A stretch of 64,000 nt of DNA. Source: Nymphaea colorata. Taxonomy: Eukaryota > Streptophyta > Magnoliopsida > Nymphaeales > Nymphaeaceae. Positions 1 through 13,069 of the stretch are shown piece by piece (within the stretch, counting starts at the first letter, position 1; each line of letters opens with the position of its first letter). A program made the translations under genes and the position numbers. The notes below the pieces were generated by a model. It was given only the letters and a program-made list of their open reading frames with translations. It was not told the origin of the DNA and did not search any database. The stretch covers positions 14,719,151 through 14,783,150 of the forward strand of contig NC_045143.1 in assembly GCF_008831285.2 (NCBI RefSeq). The letters run 5' to 3'.

Positions 1-2905
1 AGGGTGAAAGAATTTTTTTAGATGGAAGGTTTCCCTTGTTTAATCTAGTTTGCTCCTTAACTAAAGACGCTTCTGTCAGCATGGATGCCTGGCCTAGTAT
101 GGATAATTTCCTCTTCTCGTATTTATGATTGCTGACCCCTGGGGTTCGTTCCTGTCTAGAGTCTGCATGTTATTTTACGCTCTTTGTGGCATAGATTGCC
201 AATGCTAGTGCTTAGTTGCCTGTCTATTTGTTGCTAAGCAAAGGATTGTCTGGAATGGGCCTGATGGTACTGCAGCCATGGCTTAGTCCCCAAGCATTTC
301 TAATAGAAGTTGAATTAATGTTGTAAGAGAATCTAACTATCACTTTGATTAGGAATTCAACCCCCATAGGAGTTTTATGGATACTATAGCATAGTTGGCT
401 GCAGTTTGCTTTGGACACCTCGGGACAGAGTAACAGAGGATTATCATGGACACCTTATACCGTCGCTTTTGAAAACAGTTTAATTCTACAATATGATTTT
501 CTTTTGATTAACAAATAGAAAAATTAAATATCTAAAAAGTTAAAGAAGCAAAAGAAACTATTTTTTTTAAAGTATCCGAAAAATTTTGAAAGTAAACTCC
601 AGTAAAATTTTCCACATTTCTTTTTATAATTATAAGTTGGAAAAACAAAGTTATAGGCATTCGTCAATTGCTGAAGCACTTGATCGTTGTTACCAGCTAT
701 TGAGAAATAACATTTTATTCTGATGCTCCAGATATTGTTAAAGTTCCTTTGCTATCATGCTGGAGTGTTCTTTTTTTTGCTTGTCTAACATCAAGGGCAT
801 GTTTGTATGCCTAGAAAAACTATTCATCCTGAGCACGGATTATCAAGGGATAATCCAATTATTCCGGTTATTTTGTGTGTGTTTGCCAGAGGCAACACCT
901 TCAACTCCACATTTACATGAGAAGTTATGGGGTCCACTAGAGTCTTAATTTGGCATTTGATTTTAGGGAATGCATACACCAACTGGATATATTTATCCAG
1001 CATGGATCCACTTGTACACCCTAAATCCTGGAATGTTTAACCAGGAATTGGAAATAACCCAGGGATTCAAGCACACCTTAAATGGTTTCTGTTTGCCCGA
1101 TCCTCAAGGTGATCCAATTTTTCCAGTGTCTGGATTCGATCCCTTATTTTTGTCTTGTAAGCTTGTCTTTTTCCAGATATTACTGTCATTATTGGAATTT
1201 TTGTCTGCACATGTTGAAGCGATTCCAGTGCATAATCAAATATTGGTGGTCAACATTATGGATTTGGATCACTTTCTTTTGAGGTGTTGCACTTTTTGTA
1301 TATGGTACTTTGAGGCAGAATTTCCATAGACAACACACATAGGATGCTCGAAGGAGGTTGGAAGCTTGCTCTGAAACCTACAGAGATATTGAGAGGGCAT
1401 TTGACCGAGAAGTAGGGGCTGCAGTCAACTGATATGAATGATGAGAGGTAGATCAAAAGGAGATGAAAGATAGATGTGCCAACTGCTCATGCATATACAA
1501 CCGGGGGAAAACACAGGGAGAACTGGGAGCCAGAGCCTTGTGTTCTCTAGTTAGGAAAGGGTAGTCACAACCTCAGATTGAAGAACCAAACATTGGAATA
1601 AGAACAGAGCCGTAGGGTATACAACAACATACCCCCCACCAACTTGGATCATGAAGGAGGGTTCCAGAGACATGGTGAACATGCATAAGGCCTGCATGGA
1701 TAGATTTTCCTAAATTTTCAAGGGAGGACCTAATAGACCCTAACCCTCAAAACCTTGCTAATCACTAGCACACTCAAGAAAGTGGAGAAAAGAGGTTAGT
1801 TATGGTCAAAAGAAGTCTTCTCTGAACATAATTCCCCAGTGCAGACACCCGGTAATCTGAAGCTACCCATAAACAGTCTCATACATCAAACCTCAACCAA
1901 TTAGTAAGTACAATAACAAGCCATATATTGTTTTCGCCATTGAGGAAAATCAAGAAACATCCACACATGGTCAAGAACACAGGCAACTAGTCAGCAGATT
2001 TTTATTCTCATATGCTGTCGCCTCCACTCCTTATCCATCACCCCTATTCATTCTGATTTTCAGCGGCAGTTGACGTATGGAAAACTCCTTACGAATGCCA
2101 AAAACTGACCAAGTTTCAGCTAAATTCGATATCTGTATTGGAAGCTATGGCCTTTCAAAAGATTCAGCTGGTTGCCCAATTTCCTAGCACCTAGGCTGCT
2201 TCACGAGGCAAGATTTTGCAGCAAACCTCCTTTACCTCTTAAACTCAAGCTGGGGATACTCACCCAAGCATAGATTCTGCAAGATCTTGGCCTTGGGGAC
2301 CCCCCCAAGTACCAGACACTCTCGGCCTGATCACAACACCCATAAATCCTTGAGTCAGACCTGACTACCAAGCCGGGCCTTGTACCAACTGTGTTGGGCA
2401 GTCAGTTGAGCCGTGTTGAACAGGGATCAAGCCTCCCGTGGTGGTTCCCAGCAGTTGGGCGATTATGGGTGCTCCAAGTGGCCGAAGACCACTATCGGCT
2501 AGTTGCAATATATTGCTGTTGTGATTGAAGGATCTCTGCTGAGCTCGATCGCCTGGGTCGAATGCCAAAGGAGAATGGGAATTGTTTGTGCAGGCAACAG
2601 TGAAAACTGCAGGATGTTGTTACATTAGCTGTCCTATTTTAATTGCTAAATGCTTAGTTGTTGTCGGACAACTTATCCTTACATGGTATTTTTATTTGAT
2701 TGATTCTTCTTGTTTTATGTGCTTCATAATCTCTGCAGTTATTTAGAGGCGTTAAAGCATGTTTCTTAAATGCTTACCTTTTGATTTTGCTTTATAATTT
2801 ATATCACAAGCTACCCTTTTGTTTACCTCACATTTTCAGCTTCATCTTATTAGATTATCCATTATTTCCTAATCATGCCTCTTCTAACAAAAATTTTAAC
2901 TGCAG
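1..2905. other. Unassigned spacer or intron sequence left of the KMS1 exons
   Basis: No coding segment could be recognised here. Earlier parts of a KMS1-type protein (the helices before the ARISGS segment) were looked for and not found, so this is probably intron of the KMS1 gene or older repeat debris. Open frames near 757-1330 and 2365-2568 show no family resemblance and carry no convincing splice sites. Confidence 0.4.
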
Positions 2906-3063
2906 CACGTATTTCAGGTAGTCGATTGCAAGATATGGAAGAGTGGGATTCTTCTTCTAGAGAGTCTGGTGGACTTTTATCTGGTTTACTGAGGAAAATA
3001 AAACGATATCTCCTTTCCCATTCTCAGCACTTGAACTTCTTTACCATATTAGGCTTAGCTTCG
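2906..3063 (+). CDS. KMS1: KMS1 exon (ARISGS... to [11 protein letters not shown])
   Basis: Acceptor ctgcag and donor GTTAGT. The exon begins with two bases that finish an Ala codon and ends in phase 0. It encodes an ARISGSR segment, an acidic linker, and the amphipathic [14 protein letters not shown] run that precedes the VTT core in KMS proteins. Confidence 0.85.
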
Positions 3064-4831
3064 GTTAGTTTCCCTGCCTTTGGTTCTTTAATTGTGTTGA
3101 AGTTGAAATGCTATAGTTTTTGAGGAATTGTCTCTCTCTCTCTCTCAGAGTTTGATAGTAATTGACATAGGGACAAATTCAAACTTTGTGATGTTTCTGC
3201 TAGGAAAGTAAGTGTTAGATCTTCATAACCATGTCCATGGACTTGAGCATTTTGCCTAGAGTGTGCTTATGCAAGCTTTCTTACACATTATTCTAGTAAT
3301 TAAAGCATACAAATAGCCATTTCCTGGGTCTTTTGATGGGATTGGTGGCATCCTCTACCAAGCAGAGTTGCTCTCAGTGAAATTTCTACTTGTTCTACAT
3401 GTGTACCTTCAATTAATTCTGGGCCATGCCTTGGGAAGATTAAGTATGTCTTCCTACCCAACCACGGAGTGTAGTATTGGTGAAAATGGCTCTGTGCGAT
3501 TGGAAACAGAAGCACTCTCCCACTTGGTAATTCAAAAGAGTCGAGCTACCTGCATTGGAGTTGTGATGAAGTCAGCCTAGACCAACCAACAGGAGGATAA
3601 AGCATGTAGTCCTGGTGACCCACCAAGTGAGAGACCTCCTTGTGCAGGGCCTATGGTGAGGGGCCTTGCCTAATGGTGGAATTTGTTCAGTTGAACATTT
3701 ACAAAGTATTTCTTGGCACTATTTTTTGTCTTCCAGGAGCCAAGCACTTATCCTGAATTTTGATAGTTGTTTGTTTTCACTTTCTTTCTGTGCAACTTCC
3801 CAAGAACTCTGTATGAAACCAATTGGTTTCTAATTATTTGTTTGAGACTAAGTGATTCCAAAGGATCTAGCAGCCGTTACTAAAGCTTTTTCTATTTTTC
3901 AGGTTCCAAATCCACTGTTTGACCTTGCTGGAATCATGTGTGGGCAATTTGCTATTCCATTTTGGAAATTCTTTCTTGCAACCTTGTTTGGGAAGGCAAT
4001 AATCAAGACCCACATACAGGTAAGCTTAAAGTTTTTTGTTCCCGCTATCCGATTGAAGATTAATATTGTAGACCCTGATTTTGCATTTTGAGTGTTTTTG
4101 CCTGCGGTTTCTTTCTTCTTTGTCTCATAGGTTCCTTTGTCTGCCCAAGAGGCATGCACATTTGTGATTGCAAAATTAATGATCCCTGCCTTCCGTGATT
4201 GATATGGTTGTTTACCTCTTTCTCTGTTCTTTATACTTGCACAACTCTTGCATCGTTTAATGGCCAACTTCCCCAAAGCTGGTCAAATTCTGCTGTGTTT
4301 GTTCTATTCAAACCAAGGTCTGAATGTTTTATCATTCTATCTGTTTGCTGCATCTTCTACATTCTTCTAATTTAGGGATATTTATCCTTGCAGACCCTCT
4401 TCATCATACTTGTTTGCAACAATCAACTTCTAGAGCTTATAGAGAAGGAGCTGATCTGGATATTAGGCTTTGTACCTGGATTATCTTTGACAACAAATGG
4501 CCTCAATGCCAACCTGCAAAAAGTAAAGGACAAGTATTTGGCAAAGCCAGCAGTGTCCAATATAAAGGTGGGATGTTGTTACCCTAGATCATTGAGTTTG
4601 CATTCTCTATTTGCTTTCTCATGAAGTTATCTCCTAATTCTTGCTCACTGAATTCAGGGGAAGCAGTGGAACTTCTCATTTACTACCATATGGAATGCTT
4701 TCATATGGCTAATGCTCATCAATTTCTTCAGTAAAATTGTGTCATCAACTGCCCAGAAATTTCTCAAGAGGCAGCAGGATAGAGAGTTGGCTGCATTGGT
4801 TGCATCACAGTCTAATGGTCAGGCCAGCTGA
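2906..4831 (+). CDS. KMS1: KMS1/VMP1-like vacuole membrane protein, 3' part of the gene (four exons)
   Basis: Integral membrane protein of the VMP1/TMEM41 (VTT, DedA-like) family. Plant KMS1 and KMS2 act in the early secretory pathway (ER export and Golgi integrity). Four exons (2906-3063, 3903-4019, 4394-4567, 4658-4831) join in frame and give about 207 C-terminal residues. Known family members have about 415, so roughly the N-terminal half is outside the window or unrecognised. The VTT core is obvious: [10 protein letters not shown], then a Gly-rich MCGQF turn, PFWKFFLAT and [10 protein letters not shown]. Hydrophobic segments follow ([21 protein letters not shown]), and a charged tail ends in QSNGQAS. 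Splice sites are TCG/GTTAGT, CAG/GTAAGC and AAG/GTGGGA. The frame is open throughout, so the gene looks intact. Identification rests on remembered family sequence, not on a search. Confidence 0.9.
3903..4019 (+). CDS. KMS1: KMS1 exon encoding the VTT-domain core
   Basis: Exactly 39 codons, phase 0 at both ends, after a tttttcag acceptor and before GTAAGC. It carries NPLFDLAG and GKAIIK, the most conserved part of the VMP1/KMS family. Confidence 0.92.
4394..4567 (+). CDS. KMS1: KMS1 exon ([10 protein letters not shown]... to VSNIK)
   Basis: 58 codons, phase 0 at both ends, acceptor ccttgcag and donor GTGGGA. It encodes a membrane helix followed by the [11 protein letters not shown] segment shared with plant KMS proteins. 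Confidence 0.9.
4658..4831 (+). CDS. KMS1: KMS1 last exon with stop codon
   Basis: 57 codons plus TGA (4829-4831). It encodes the final membrane helix ([14 protein letters not shown]) and a basic, Gln-rich cytosolic tail. The 3' UTR follows; its end is not clear, and no AATAAA was seen close by. Confidence 0.88.
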   Translation, partial: GKQWNFSFTTIWNAFIWLMLINFFSKIVSSTAQKFLKRQQDRELAALVASQSNGQAS

Positions 4832-5219
4832 GCTTCTCAAATCCATGGCAAACAAACTTATTCGTAATTGCAAATCAATCCAGCCATCATTTGCCTCCGA
4901 CATTTAGGGCACATGATATTTTCATATTTCTTTTTTAACTTCACTTCAATAGGAAGGAAATTTGAAGTGAGAGAGGTGTTCTGGTTACAAGGATCGTTTT
5001 GTTCTCACCCTGACAAGGGAAAGAAGCCAAATTTCTGGTAAGGTTATAGTAAGGCCTTGAATATGTAATGCACAAATTTGATTCTTATGCAATTCTATGA
5101 ACAAGTTGATTTAGTTAACCGACAAATTCTGTAGACCTGCTAAATTTACCCTTCTTTAAAAATTCCTCTTATAGGATAATGCTTAATTACAATTTTCTTT
5201 GAACATGGTTCAACTCCCA

Positions 5220-5790
5220 TGTGCAACGGTTAGGCCCTGGGAGAAAACGCACTTTTGAAAGTGGGTGTATTAGCTCCAATTGCTACGTCGAACGACTTCT
5301 TGAGCAAGCTGTCATGGATCTCCAACCTTGCGATGTTGCTGGGCGTGCACACGAGCGAGTTGAGCTCAAGGTGGCTCGATTAAAAAAACTAGAGCTTGAG
5401 ATCGGCTCAAACTTGAGTGGAGCTCCATAGAAAAAGCTCGAGCTTGACTCGACGGTACAATGTCAAGCTTGAGTTTGACTCGTTAAACTCGTATCATTTA
5501 ACTCGTTTTTGTTAAACTTGTCTCGCATTGTTTTTAAAAATTGATTAACTCGTTTAGTTGTTACTTGTTTAACTATTTTTTTACTATTTTTAAGCTTTTT
5601 TAAGCTTTCATTATGTAGTCGAGTTGAGTTTGAGTTCTTACAACCTGAATTCGACTCGTTTAGCATTTCAAGCATGCATTTAAGCTTGAACTTGACTAGT
5701 TTATACATGAGTTTGAGTCGAGTTTTAATGACTCAATTCAAGTTGAGCTCAAGCTGGCTAGACTCGTTGTGCAGCCTGAGTTGTTGCGGT
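5220..5790. repeat. Dispersed CTCGAG/AAGCTTGA-rich repeat
   Basis: The stretch is built of permuted short words such as GAGCTCGAGCTTGA, TTGACTCG and AACTCGTTTA, on both strands. A shorter copy of the same kind lies at 56280-56410 in the last CPS intron. This pattern is common in plant genomes as a decayed transposon relic; the family is not identified. Open frames inside it are not genes. Confidence 0.55.
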
Positions 5791-6496
5791 CTGCCTTTTG
5801 GCGTCAACTAACCTAGTTTAAGATCTTGGCAAAGTTAAAAACAAGCTTTTATCAAGTTCATTTGTATCTGAATATTTCAATTGGTCTTCCTCATGCTCCA
5901 TTTTGACCATTTCATATTGATATCCCTCCTTAGCTCCTATTGTATTCCCATACATCCTGAACATATTAAAAATTAATATTTTGTTAGTCTTTTGCAGAAA
6001 TCTCGTACACCTGATATCTGTTGTTCTATGTAGAATTTAATCCTCGGTGTCTTTGCTAAGTAAAGAAGTTTTCTTGTGCAAGGAAATAGAATCTTGGGGA
6101 TTAGCTCCAACCTAAGACAATGGATCAGGGTATCTGAACTATTTAGCTTTTGGCATGTCAGCCTAAGCCATGCTTTGGTTGTCATGAGATAGTGTGGCGT
6201 ACAGATGTAAACAGATCGGGTCTGGGTAGGATATAGCTATTACTACTGTGATTACCAATCAAATTCAAAGAAGGTTGCAACTCGAGCGTGCAAAAATGCA
6301 AAATTCTAAAGCTGGGCTTGAATTGTACATGCAAGCGGATATGGATATTCATAAAGTATTTGGTGGTTCAATAAGAAAGTCCAATAGTGTAAATATCGAT
6401 TTTCTGAACTAGTTTTGCTAACATTTAATCTGCAGATAAAGAGCACCAGCTGATGTTTAATCTCAGAGAACAATAGGTTCTTCCATATTTAAGCTG

Positions 6497-7122
6497 AAGG
6501 GACCAAGTTCCTAAGGAACACATCAATCCTTAGAAGAGGAAGCCTTATAAAAACCTTCAGAAACAGCCTAAGGAGAGGCTAGAAAACTCTCGGATGATCC
6601 TTCGTCAACAGACTTCTTATACAGCACACCTCCAAGCTCGTCTGCAGCTAGCTTCTTCTTCAGTAGCTTCAAGCTCGCCTTCTGTAGGTTGGACGTTCAG
6701 CAGCTCAAGCCTGCAAGTCTTCAGCAGGTTGGACGCTCAGCAACTCAAGCCTGAACGTCACCAACAGTTTGGACACAGCCTTGGGACAATCTCAACAGAG
6801 TCTAGCTTCTTCAACAGCTACAGCTCGCCTTCAGCTGCCTCTAGCAAGGCTGGATGGCTTCAGGAGACCCAAGCTCATCTTCAACAGCATTAGATCGCCT
6901 TCTATAGCCCTCCTTAAGCAGGAAGTAGTCTCCCTGCCATAACTTCCTTGGTCCAACTCGTTGCTTCATCAAATGATCATATCAATTGTGTCAAATCTTC
7001 AACAGACCCAGCAACAAGCTGCATCGATTTCCAATAGAGTTCAGCTTGTTAGCTACCTAAGTTCATTCCCATGCGACTACGGCAGACTTGTAGTCCATCT
7101 ACAACCTGCGTGCCTAGCTTCA
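6497..7122 (+). repeat. 5' LTR of the Tat/Ogre-like element
   Basis: Begins near AGGGACCAAGTTCCTAAGGA and ends near GTGCCTAGCTTCA, matching 19016-19627 with many substitutions and small indels. The inside is built of short repeats around the word CAGCAGGTTGGACGCTCAGC. The inner end at 7122 is where similarity to the other copy stops; the outer end is uncertain by tens of bases. Confidence 0.75.
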
Positions 7123-8940
7123 TCGCTCCTTTACTCAGTTTAGTAATTTCCTAATTGTTAAATTCATTTTTTTTATCTCTGTGCTCAAGATGATTAGTCC
7201 TACTGCTACTTAATCCAAAACTGCAGTTATCCAAACTGCTTGTCAGCTCCTAATAGCAGCTTTATTGCTCCTAATCAATGGCATTGCTATCTCTATTGAG
7301 TCTACACTCAGAAGAGCAGCCATGCTGTTGTCTGTCTAAAGAAGTGCATCAGCTTTGCTTCTCCTAACCAATAGCCGGTCTCTGTCCCTGAACTGCAACT
7401 CTTTTGCTGTTCCTCCATGCAGACGTAGCAATGATTCACTATCTTTGGCCAGCAAGTTAGCTGCTCCAGTCTCCAAAGTAGCAGATCCATCAGAACATCC
7501 CTTTGCTATTTTCAAATCTGAAGAACAGTAGACCTATACTGCTCCAAATCCACGGCCAAACCACCGTTGCTAGTGTTGCTCTGAACCTGCATCAGTTGAA
7601 ATGTTGAACCTAATGCAGTAGCCATTTTGCTAGTCTTCTAATTTACAGCAACCTTTGTTGTCTTAAATCGAAAAGTATCGTTGCTAACCATAACTCATGG
7701 TCAATCAAGCGGCATCCTAATTCGTAGCCACTCGAGCTGCCCCTAAACTGCAGCGCCCCAACAGTTAGTCTCCCTATCATTGCAGCCAACCTGAGCTGCT
7801 CTTAACCTTCAGCTACCTGCACTGCTCCCAATCAGTGGCCCAACCAGTAGTACCTAACCTGGACCTGCTGCTTCTATTGTAACACTCGACCTGTTGTGTT
7901 AGCTTGCAGTCATCAGAGCTGCTACTCCAAATCAGCAAAAACCTACTAGTCATCGCACAACCTCAAGCTGTGCCTGTTCTAATCGGGACAGCAGCCTTGC
8001 CATTCGCTGGTGAGAACCGGTGAGGCTGCGAATGAGCCACAAAAACAATGGCTTTGCTGCAATTAAATTATCCGTCTATCTTCCGACCAATTAAACTATA
8101 GGTCTCCTTTGGATTCGCTTAGCCCTATTCAAATAAGGTAAGTCCTAAAATCAATCCTACCCCTCTTAATTTAATGTGACCAATGTGTGCTCACTAACCT
8201 TTCAAATCTCTCTTAGAAATGTATGTAATAGAGCCATTTATTTATATGTTTAAATTTTCAAAAAACAATTCCTCCACCAATCAAGTCTTGGTCATCATGT
8301 TGCCAAGTTATTTCTGAGACCCTGTCTAAGATATAGCATTACAACTAGACCAGCCTATTAGATTGAAATGGTCCCCCATTAGTATCAAAACTGATAGTAG
8401 CCCCAGTTATGTTGATTGGTGAATAAGAAGAAATGGAGAACCTGCAAACCATAGACAACCCTGGAGAAATATACCAACAATTTGGATCCATCATAAGTCC
8501 ACAACCAATTTTCAAAAACAATGTATATAAGCAAGAGTCCTAGGACGTGCACTGCTATCTGTCATCTTCTATCTTCAAGTGATTGTTTGGAAAAATGTAT
8601 AAAACAAATGAAGTGCTCACTTTGATCTAGGTTCTAGTCTAAACCTAGTGTCAAACTCTTTTCAAGCCTCCATTGGGTCAACCTAATGTCAATTCAAACT
8701 AATTAACTCTTCCTTTCCTACTTAGCTCGACTTTTCATACTCAGATAACACTTTCTCCTATGATCATATTCTTTTCAATGAATGCCAAGGTCGAACTACG
8801 CACAAAAGTCTACCTACCTCAATGGTAATTGTTTTGGTACCCTATCTTTCAGTGCATGTTCCTATACCACTTGCAGAATTGTAGGCTCGAAGAAGCTATC
8901 GACTTCATAGTCCAACCTATCAATGACAGTCTGATCTATG
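7123..8940 (+). other. Untranslated leader region of the retroelement
   Basis: About 1.8 kb between the 5' LTR and the first coding remnants. The first part (to about 8000) is rich in degenerate CTGCTCC-like and CCTAATCAG-like words. No tRNA-complementary primer site was recognised at the LTR edge. Confidence 0.4.
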
Positions 8941-8953
8941 TAGTTGCTGAAAA

Positions 8954-9565
8954 ATGAAATCCAAGAATCAACACATTTGGTTTCTATGGCATGAGAAGAC
9001 GATCACCCTGGATGAATTTTTCAACATTATAGGACTTTATGAGCCAGAAGATGATCCCAATGGACCAATCAAGTGTCAATTCTTCTTCAATCAAGAACAA
9101 GCCAAAATCCTAGAAGTGATTCATAGACTCACTGGAGAAAAGGTGTTGACACCTTAAAGCAAGATGGACATCAACACATTTAGCTAGAAAGTTTCAATAA
9201 ATAGCTTTCTCAGTACATTAATTCCATCACACGCAGACAAGTACAAGAATTCAATGATTACTTGCACTATTGGTCTCAACTTCTTCTGGAACAAGGAACA
9301 TAATGTGGACCTTCGAGTTGCTTGCCTAATCAAAAAATGGGGGCAAATCAAATTTCACCATCGAACAATAGCGATGGAAGCATTATCTTTCCCTTATAGA
9401 GGAAGCTCAAGATTTTCAATTAGTGATGTAGACTACATTGAAGGAGTGTTGTCACCCTACAGTCTTGGTTCTACAAACATGTGGGGCCATAATCCATCCA
9501 TTTCCATTATTCTAATGAGAGATTATTCATTGTGGAGCATTACCAAGGGAAGATGGAACAATTGA
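8954..9565 (+). pseudogene. Possible pre-gag open reading frame of the Ogre-like element
   Basis: Two open stretches (8954-9157, 67 residues; 9254-9565, 103 residues) lie upstream of the Gag remnant. The first contains WFLWHEKTITLDEFF, which loosely recalls the start of plant-mobile-domain proteins, where a Trp-rich segment is followed by an ITLEDV-like motif. Ogre elements are known to carry an extra ORF ahead of gag. The link is an inference from position and one weak motif. The reading is broken by a stop and a frame change between the two parts. Confidence 0.35.
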
Positions 9566-10439
9566 AGGAAGAAAAAATAATCTAGGACTTCTTTCATAGA
9601 GAGGTCGCCAAATCAAGATATATTTGTAACCCAAATAATGGTTGCCTACTTCTCAGACCATATTTCACAGTGGAATATCATTCAGAGCTATGTTTTTGTC
9701 AGTTTTCATAATGAGAAAGACAAATTCATGAAATGAGATCAAAGGGAATCATTGTGGAGCACGAGCTTGAAACGTTGAAGTGGTCGGGAAGATACACCTT
9801 AGCGCAACAACGGCGGGGGCCATTTTCCCACACCTACATTATCCTTGCTTCAACTATGGGTCCTAATTATGCCATTTGCCCACATCTATATCTGCCTATC
9901 TGTCACTCTTAGGTAGGTGTTAATGTCTAGCCCAAAAGCATTGTGATCAGTCGATCATCAAAACAATGTTGTCTCATTCACATATTGCAATGTTAAATTA
10001 AACATTTTGCTCATCTTCATAAATATCTACCATTAGACCATTCTCCATAAATCCTAACTCCCTATCTTTTTCAAACTCAGGTGAACATCTAATTCATGGT
10101 AGACACTATAAAATAGAAAGAAAAGAAATAAAGATGGAATCTGAGCAACAACCCAATCTTGAGAACAAAAGTGAAGAGACACCTTCAAGTTCCAGTACAA
10201 CTACAAAAGCACTTGATTCAGATTAGGAAGACTACAAAAAGATTTCACAAGTTCGTGCTAAGGTTCAAAGAATTATCATCCAATGATAGTGAAACTTCTG
10301 ATGGCATTATTACATGAACAAGCAATAAAGAAAATGAGAAAACTCCCAAGGAGAAAACAGAAAGAAAGAATCTCTAAAAGTGAAGCTGCAAGAAGTTGAG
10401 AAAGAAAAATAAATGTTGTTCAACTCAAAGGCAATAACC

Positions 10440-11165
10440 AAAGAAGCTTCACTTGTGAAGATTTTTATGAAAACTTTGAAAATGACAAGTGCATCAGAAA
10501 CTTGCCAAAGAAGTTTGACAAATTTGATGGCTAAGGAGATCTAGAGGCTCATTTGGCCATGCTCTTCATCAAATGTTACAAATTAAAAAACAATCATCAG
10601 ACTTTTTTTTTTGCTGCTTTTCAAGAAGCTTGGAAGGTATAGCAGCACAATGGTACTGAGAACATATCAGTTTTGATAATTTGATCAATCTGTTCATTGA
10701 ATGATTCATCCAAAATGTAGAAACTGCTCCGACAATTACTACCCCATGCCATCTTAAACAAGCTAGGAGAAAAGGCCAAAGCCTTCATTTAGAGATGGAG
10801 ATTAGCCTGCGATAAAATGAGTGATCTAATATCTCATTCTCATGCATTGAAAACTAACTACCAACAATCTTCCCCAACCATCAAGGAGCTTAATTTCAAA
10901 TGCTCCCATTATGTCATTCATGGACTTAATAGAAAGAGCAGAGTGTATTGAAGCCGACTTAAAAAAAGCAAAAAAAAAAAAAAAGAAACTCAATACACTC
11001 GCTAATTTCGTTGTAAAAGCAACACCAACAACGAAGGAAAAGGCTGACTGCACAAAAGAAAAGGATTCTTACCACAAGACTAGAGCCAGTACCAGTAATA
11101 ATGTCAGCAACAAGAATAAACATATGGGTTGGAGTTATGATAGAAAGTTCACAACATTAGAATAA
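10440..11165 (+). pseudogene. Gag remnant of the Tat/Ogre-like element
   Basis: A frame with stops contains NLPKKFDKFDG and, after a stop, GDLEAHLAM, matching the start of Tat-type Gag (a DPxxHL-like motif). A Lys-rich run (10960-11010) and a basic segment follow. The reading is interrupted by stops at several places, so no protein is expected. Assignment leans on order relative to protease and RT. Confidence 0.5.
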
Positions 11166-11759
11166 ACTTATGAGGAGATCATGAATCAGTTAATGAAAAG
11201 GCATAAGCTATCTTTACCAAATGTCTCCCATCCTCCTCCTGTGATGGGAAGGAATTACCAATTTTGCCAACTTTATTGAGCACCAGGTCATGATATCAAT
11301 GGTTGTTTGATACTGATGAATATAATCTAGGATGTAGTGGACAAATTGCTGAGTAGGATAACTCCAGTCAGTTCTTGAAGCATGACAAAGAAACAACGTC
11401 AAGGGTCAAGTATATTTCTAACTGAATTTCAATTAAATATCATACCATGATGAGCAATAAAAGGAAGAAAGAAACTCCTATGGATATCTTTGATTGTTAT
11501 CTAGAAAGGATGAGGAGGTAGCAAAGCACAATGAAGCGCCTTCCACAAGTTCCACTCTTATGGAGGAGATACTACCATTGGATGAGGTATTCAATTCAAA
11601 ACCTCTAGAAATGCTATTCAATTGGCAAGATTATCTAGTTACTTTGAAGATTGCAAAATTTAGTCCGAATATAGGCAACCAATGGGTATGCAGTTTATCT
11701 TAGAACGATCCTATATTCCTTACAAACAAAAATCTCTCAAATGGAGGCACCATGCACAA

Positions 11760-12070
11760 TGACACTACACATTATAATCAAAACTTTAGATAACACTGTC
11801 ACTCACATATTGGTTGACAGAGGGACATGTTCGAACATTTGTCTATTGCAAACAACACAAGCACTGGGTATGAGAGTTAGATTATTCTCCAACACCAATT
11901 ACCATATCTAGATATGATGGATAGGGTCAACCTTGTCTGAGCTATATATGTTTGGAAGTAGACAATGTAGAAGCAAAATTTGAAATTCTATTTCACAGTG
12001 GACATAGAACTATCCTTCAATATGTTACTGGGCTGACCATGGGTTAACTCAGCCAATGTAGTACCATCAA
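11760..12070 (+). pseudogene. Aspartic protease remnant of the retroelement
   Basis: The frame from about 11770 reads ...THILVDRGTCSNICLLQ, which corresponds to the Tat-type protease active site (ILVDGGSS-like). The second position of the D-G/S-G motif is Arg here, so the catalytic triad is damaged. Stops follow within about 30 codons. Confidence 0.5.
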
Positions 12071-13069
12071 CTTTGTACCAATGCATTTGTTGAGCCAAAT
12101 GAACACATATAATCATAGTGGATGTAGGAGATCATAAAAAATGACGTCCTCATCCAATGCTGCATGTGTCTACCTATATCATTGACATACCCAACATACA
12201 TGTCTGAAAAAAAAAGATAAATTGATCCAAAATTTCAACAAAATATCTCTTCACAAACCAAAGAAACAAACGTGGGTGGTCAAGGGCAGTAGGCCTGCTT
12301 CATTTGAACCAACTTACAAGAACCATCATTTATTCAAACATCAGATGAAATTCTGGAACTAGTTATGGTCCTAGGACAGAGAGTTACCTATGCTTTGGGA
12401 TGCCAAGTCATTGAAGAAGTAAAGGAAGATGAAAAATTCAAACCTAGGCAATTCATCAAGGAGACCATGATGGATGGATGTTCGTTGTCAACCTAAAATT
12501 AGTCATCCAAATCTCTTTCGATTATTTTGTTTTTTCAAAGAAAATCGTTGTACTTATTTATTGACTCAGTGCCACATTTTGAAATATCATCAATGTACAA
12601 TAATGACAGTCTCAATTAATATAATTTACTTTCACGAGACTCTAACAATCAATCCTATTTTGTACTGATGACATCTGAAAATCAACAATCGACGTCACTA
12701 GTAGAAGTGAATCCAGAGCTCATAGATACATAATGTCCAAAGTTTCCGCAAGTGAAAAAATAAGACCGACCATCGTCTCTGGTTGATGATCAAATCGAGG
12801 AAATTAATATTGGCACAACAAATAATCTAGAGATACTACAAATTGAAACCAGTCTCTCCTAAAAAAAAAAGATAGAATTCATCGAGTTCCTCAAAAACCA
12901 TCAAGAAACATTTGCATAGACCTACAAGGACATACCAGGTCTTGACATCAAACTAGTCAAGCATCAGTTACCCTTCTAACTAAAATGCAAACCAATCAAG
13001 CAAAAACTAAGGAAATTAGACCATCAACTTGAGGGACAAGTCACAGAAGGATTACAAGACCTATTGGAT

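Noticed and set aside
970-1329. 119-residue open frame with GMHTPTG, considered as a KMS1 exon (family has GLHTFVLYLGP)
   Set aside because: Only three residues match and the rest is unrelated; no consistent splice phase to the next exon.
2365-2568. Minus-strand open frame of 67 residues
   Set aside because: Composition is not clearly coding and I recognise no family or neighbouring exon.
5463-5708. Minus-strand 81-residue Lys/Asn-rich open frame
   Set aside because: Lies inside the CTCGAG/AAGCTTGA repeat; the composition is a by-product of the repeat words.
6594-6893. 99-residue Ser/Gln-rich open frame
   Set aside because: Lies within the 5' LTR, and the matching frame in the 3' LTR (19113-19421) differs; repeat-derived, no family.
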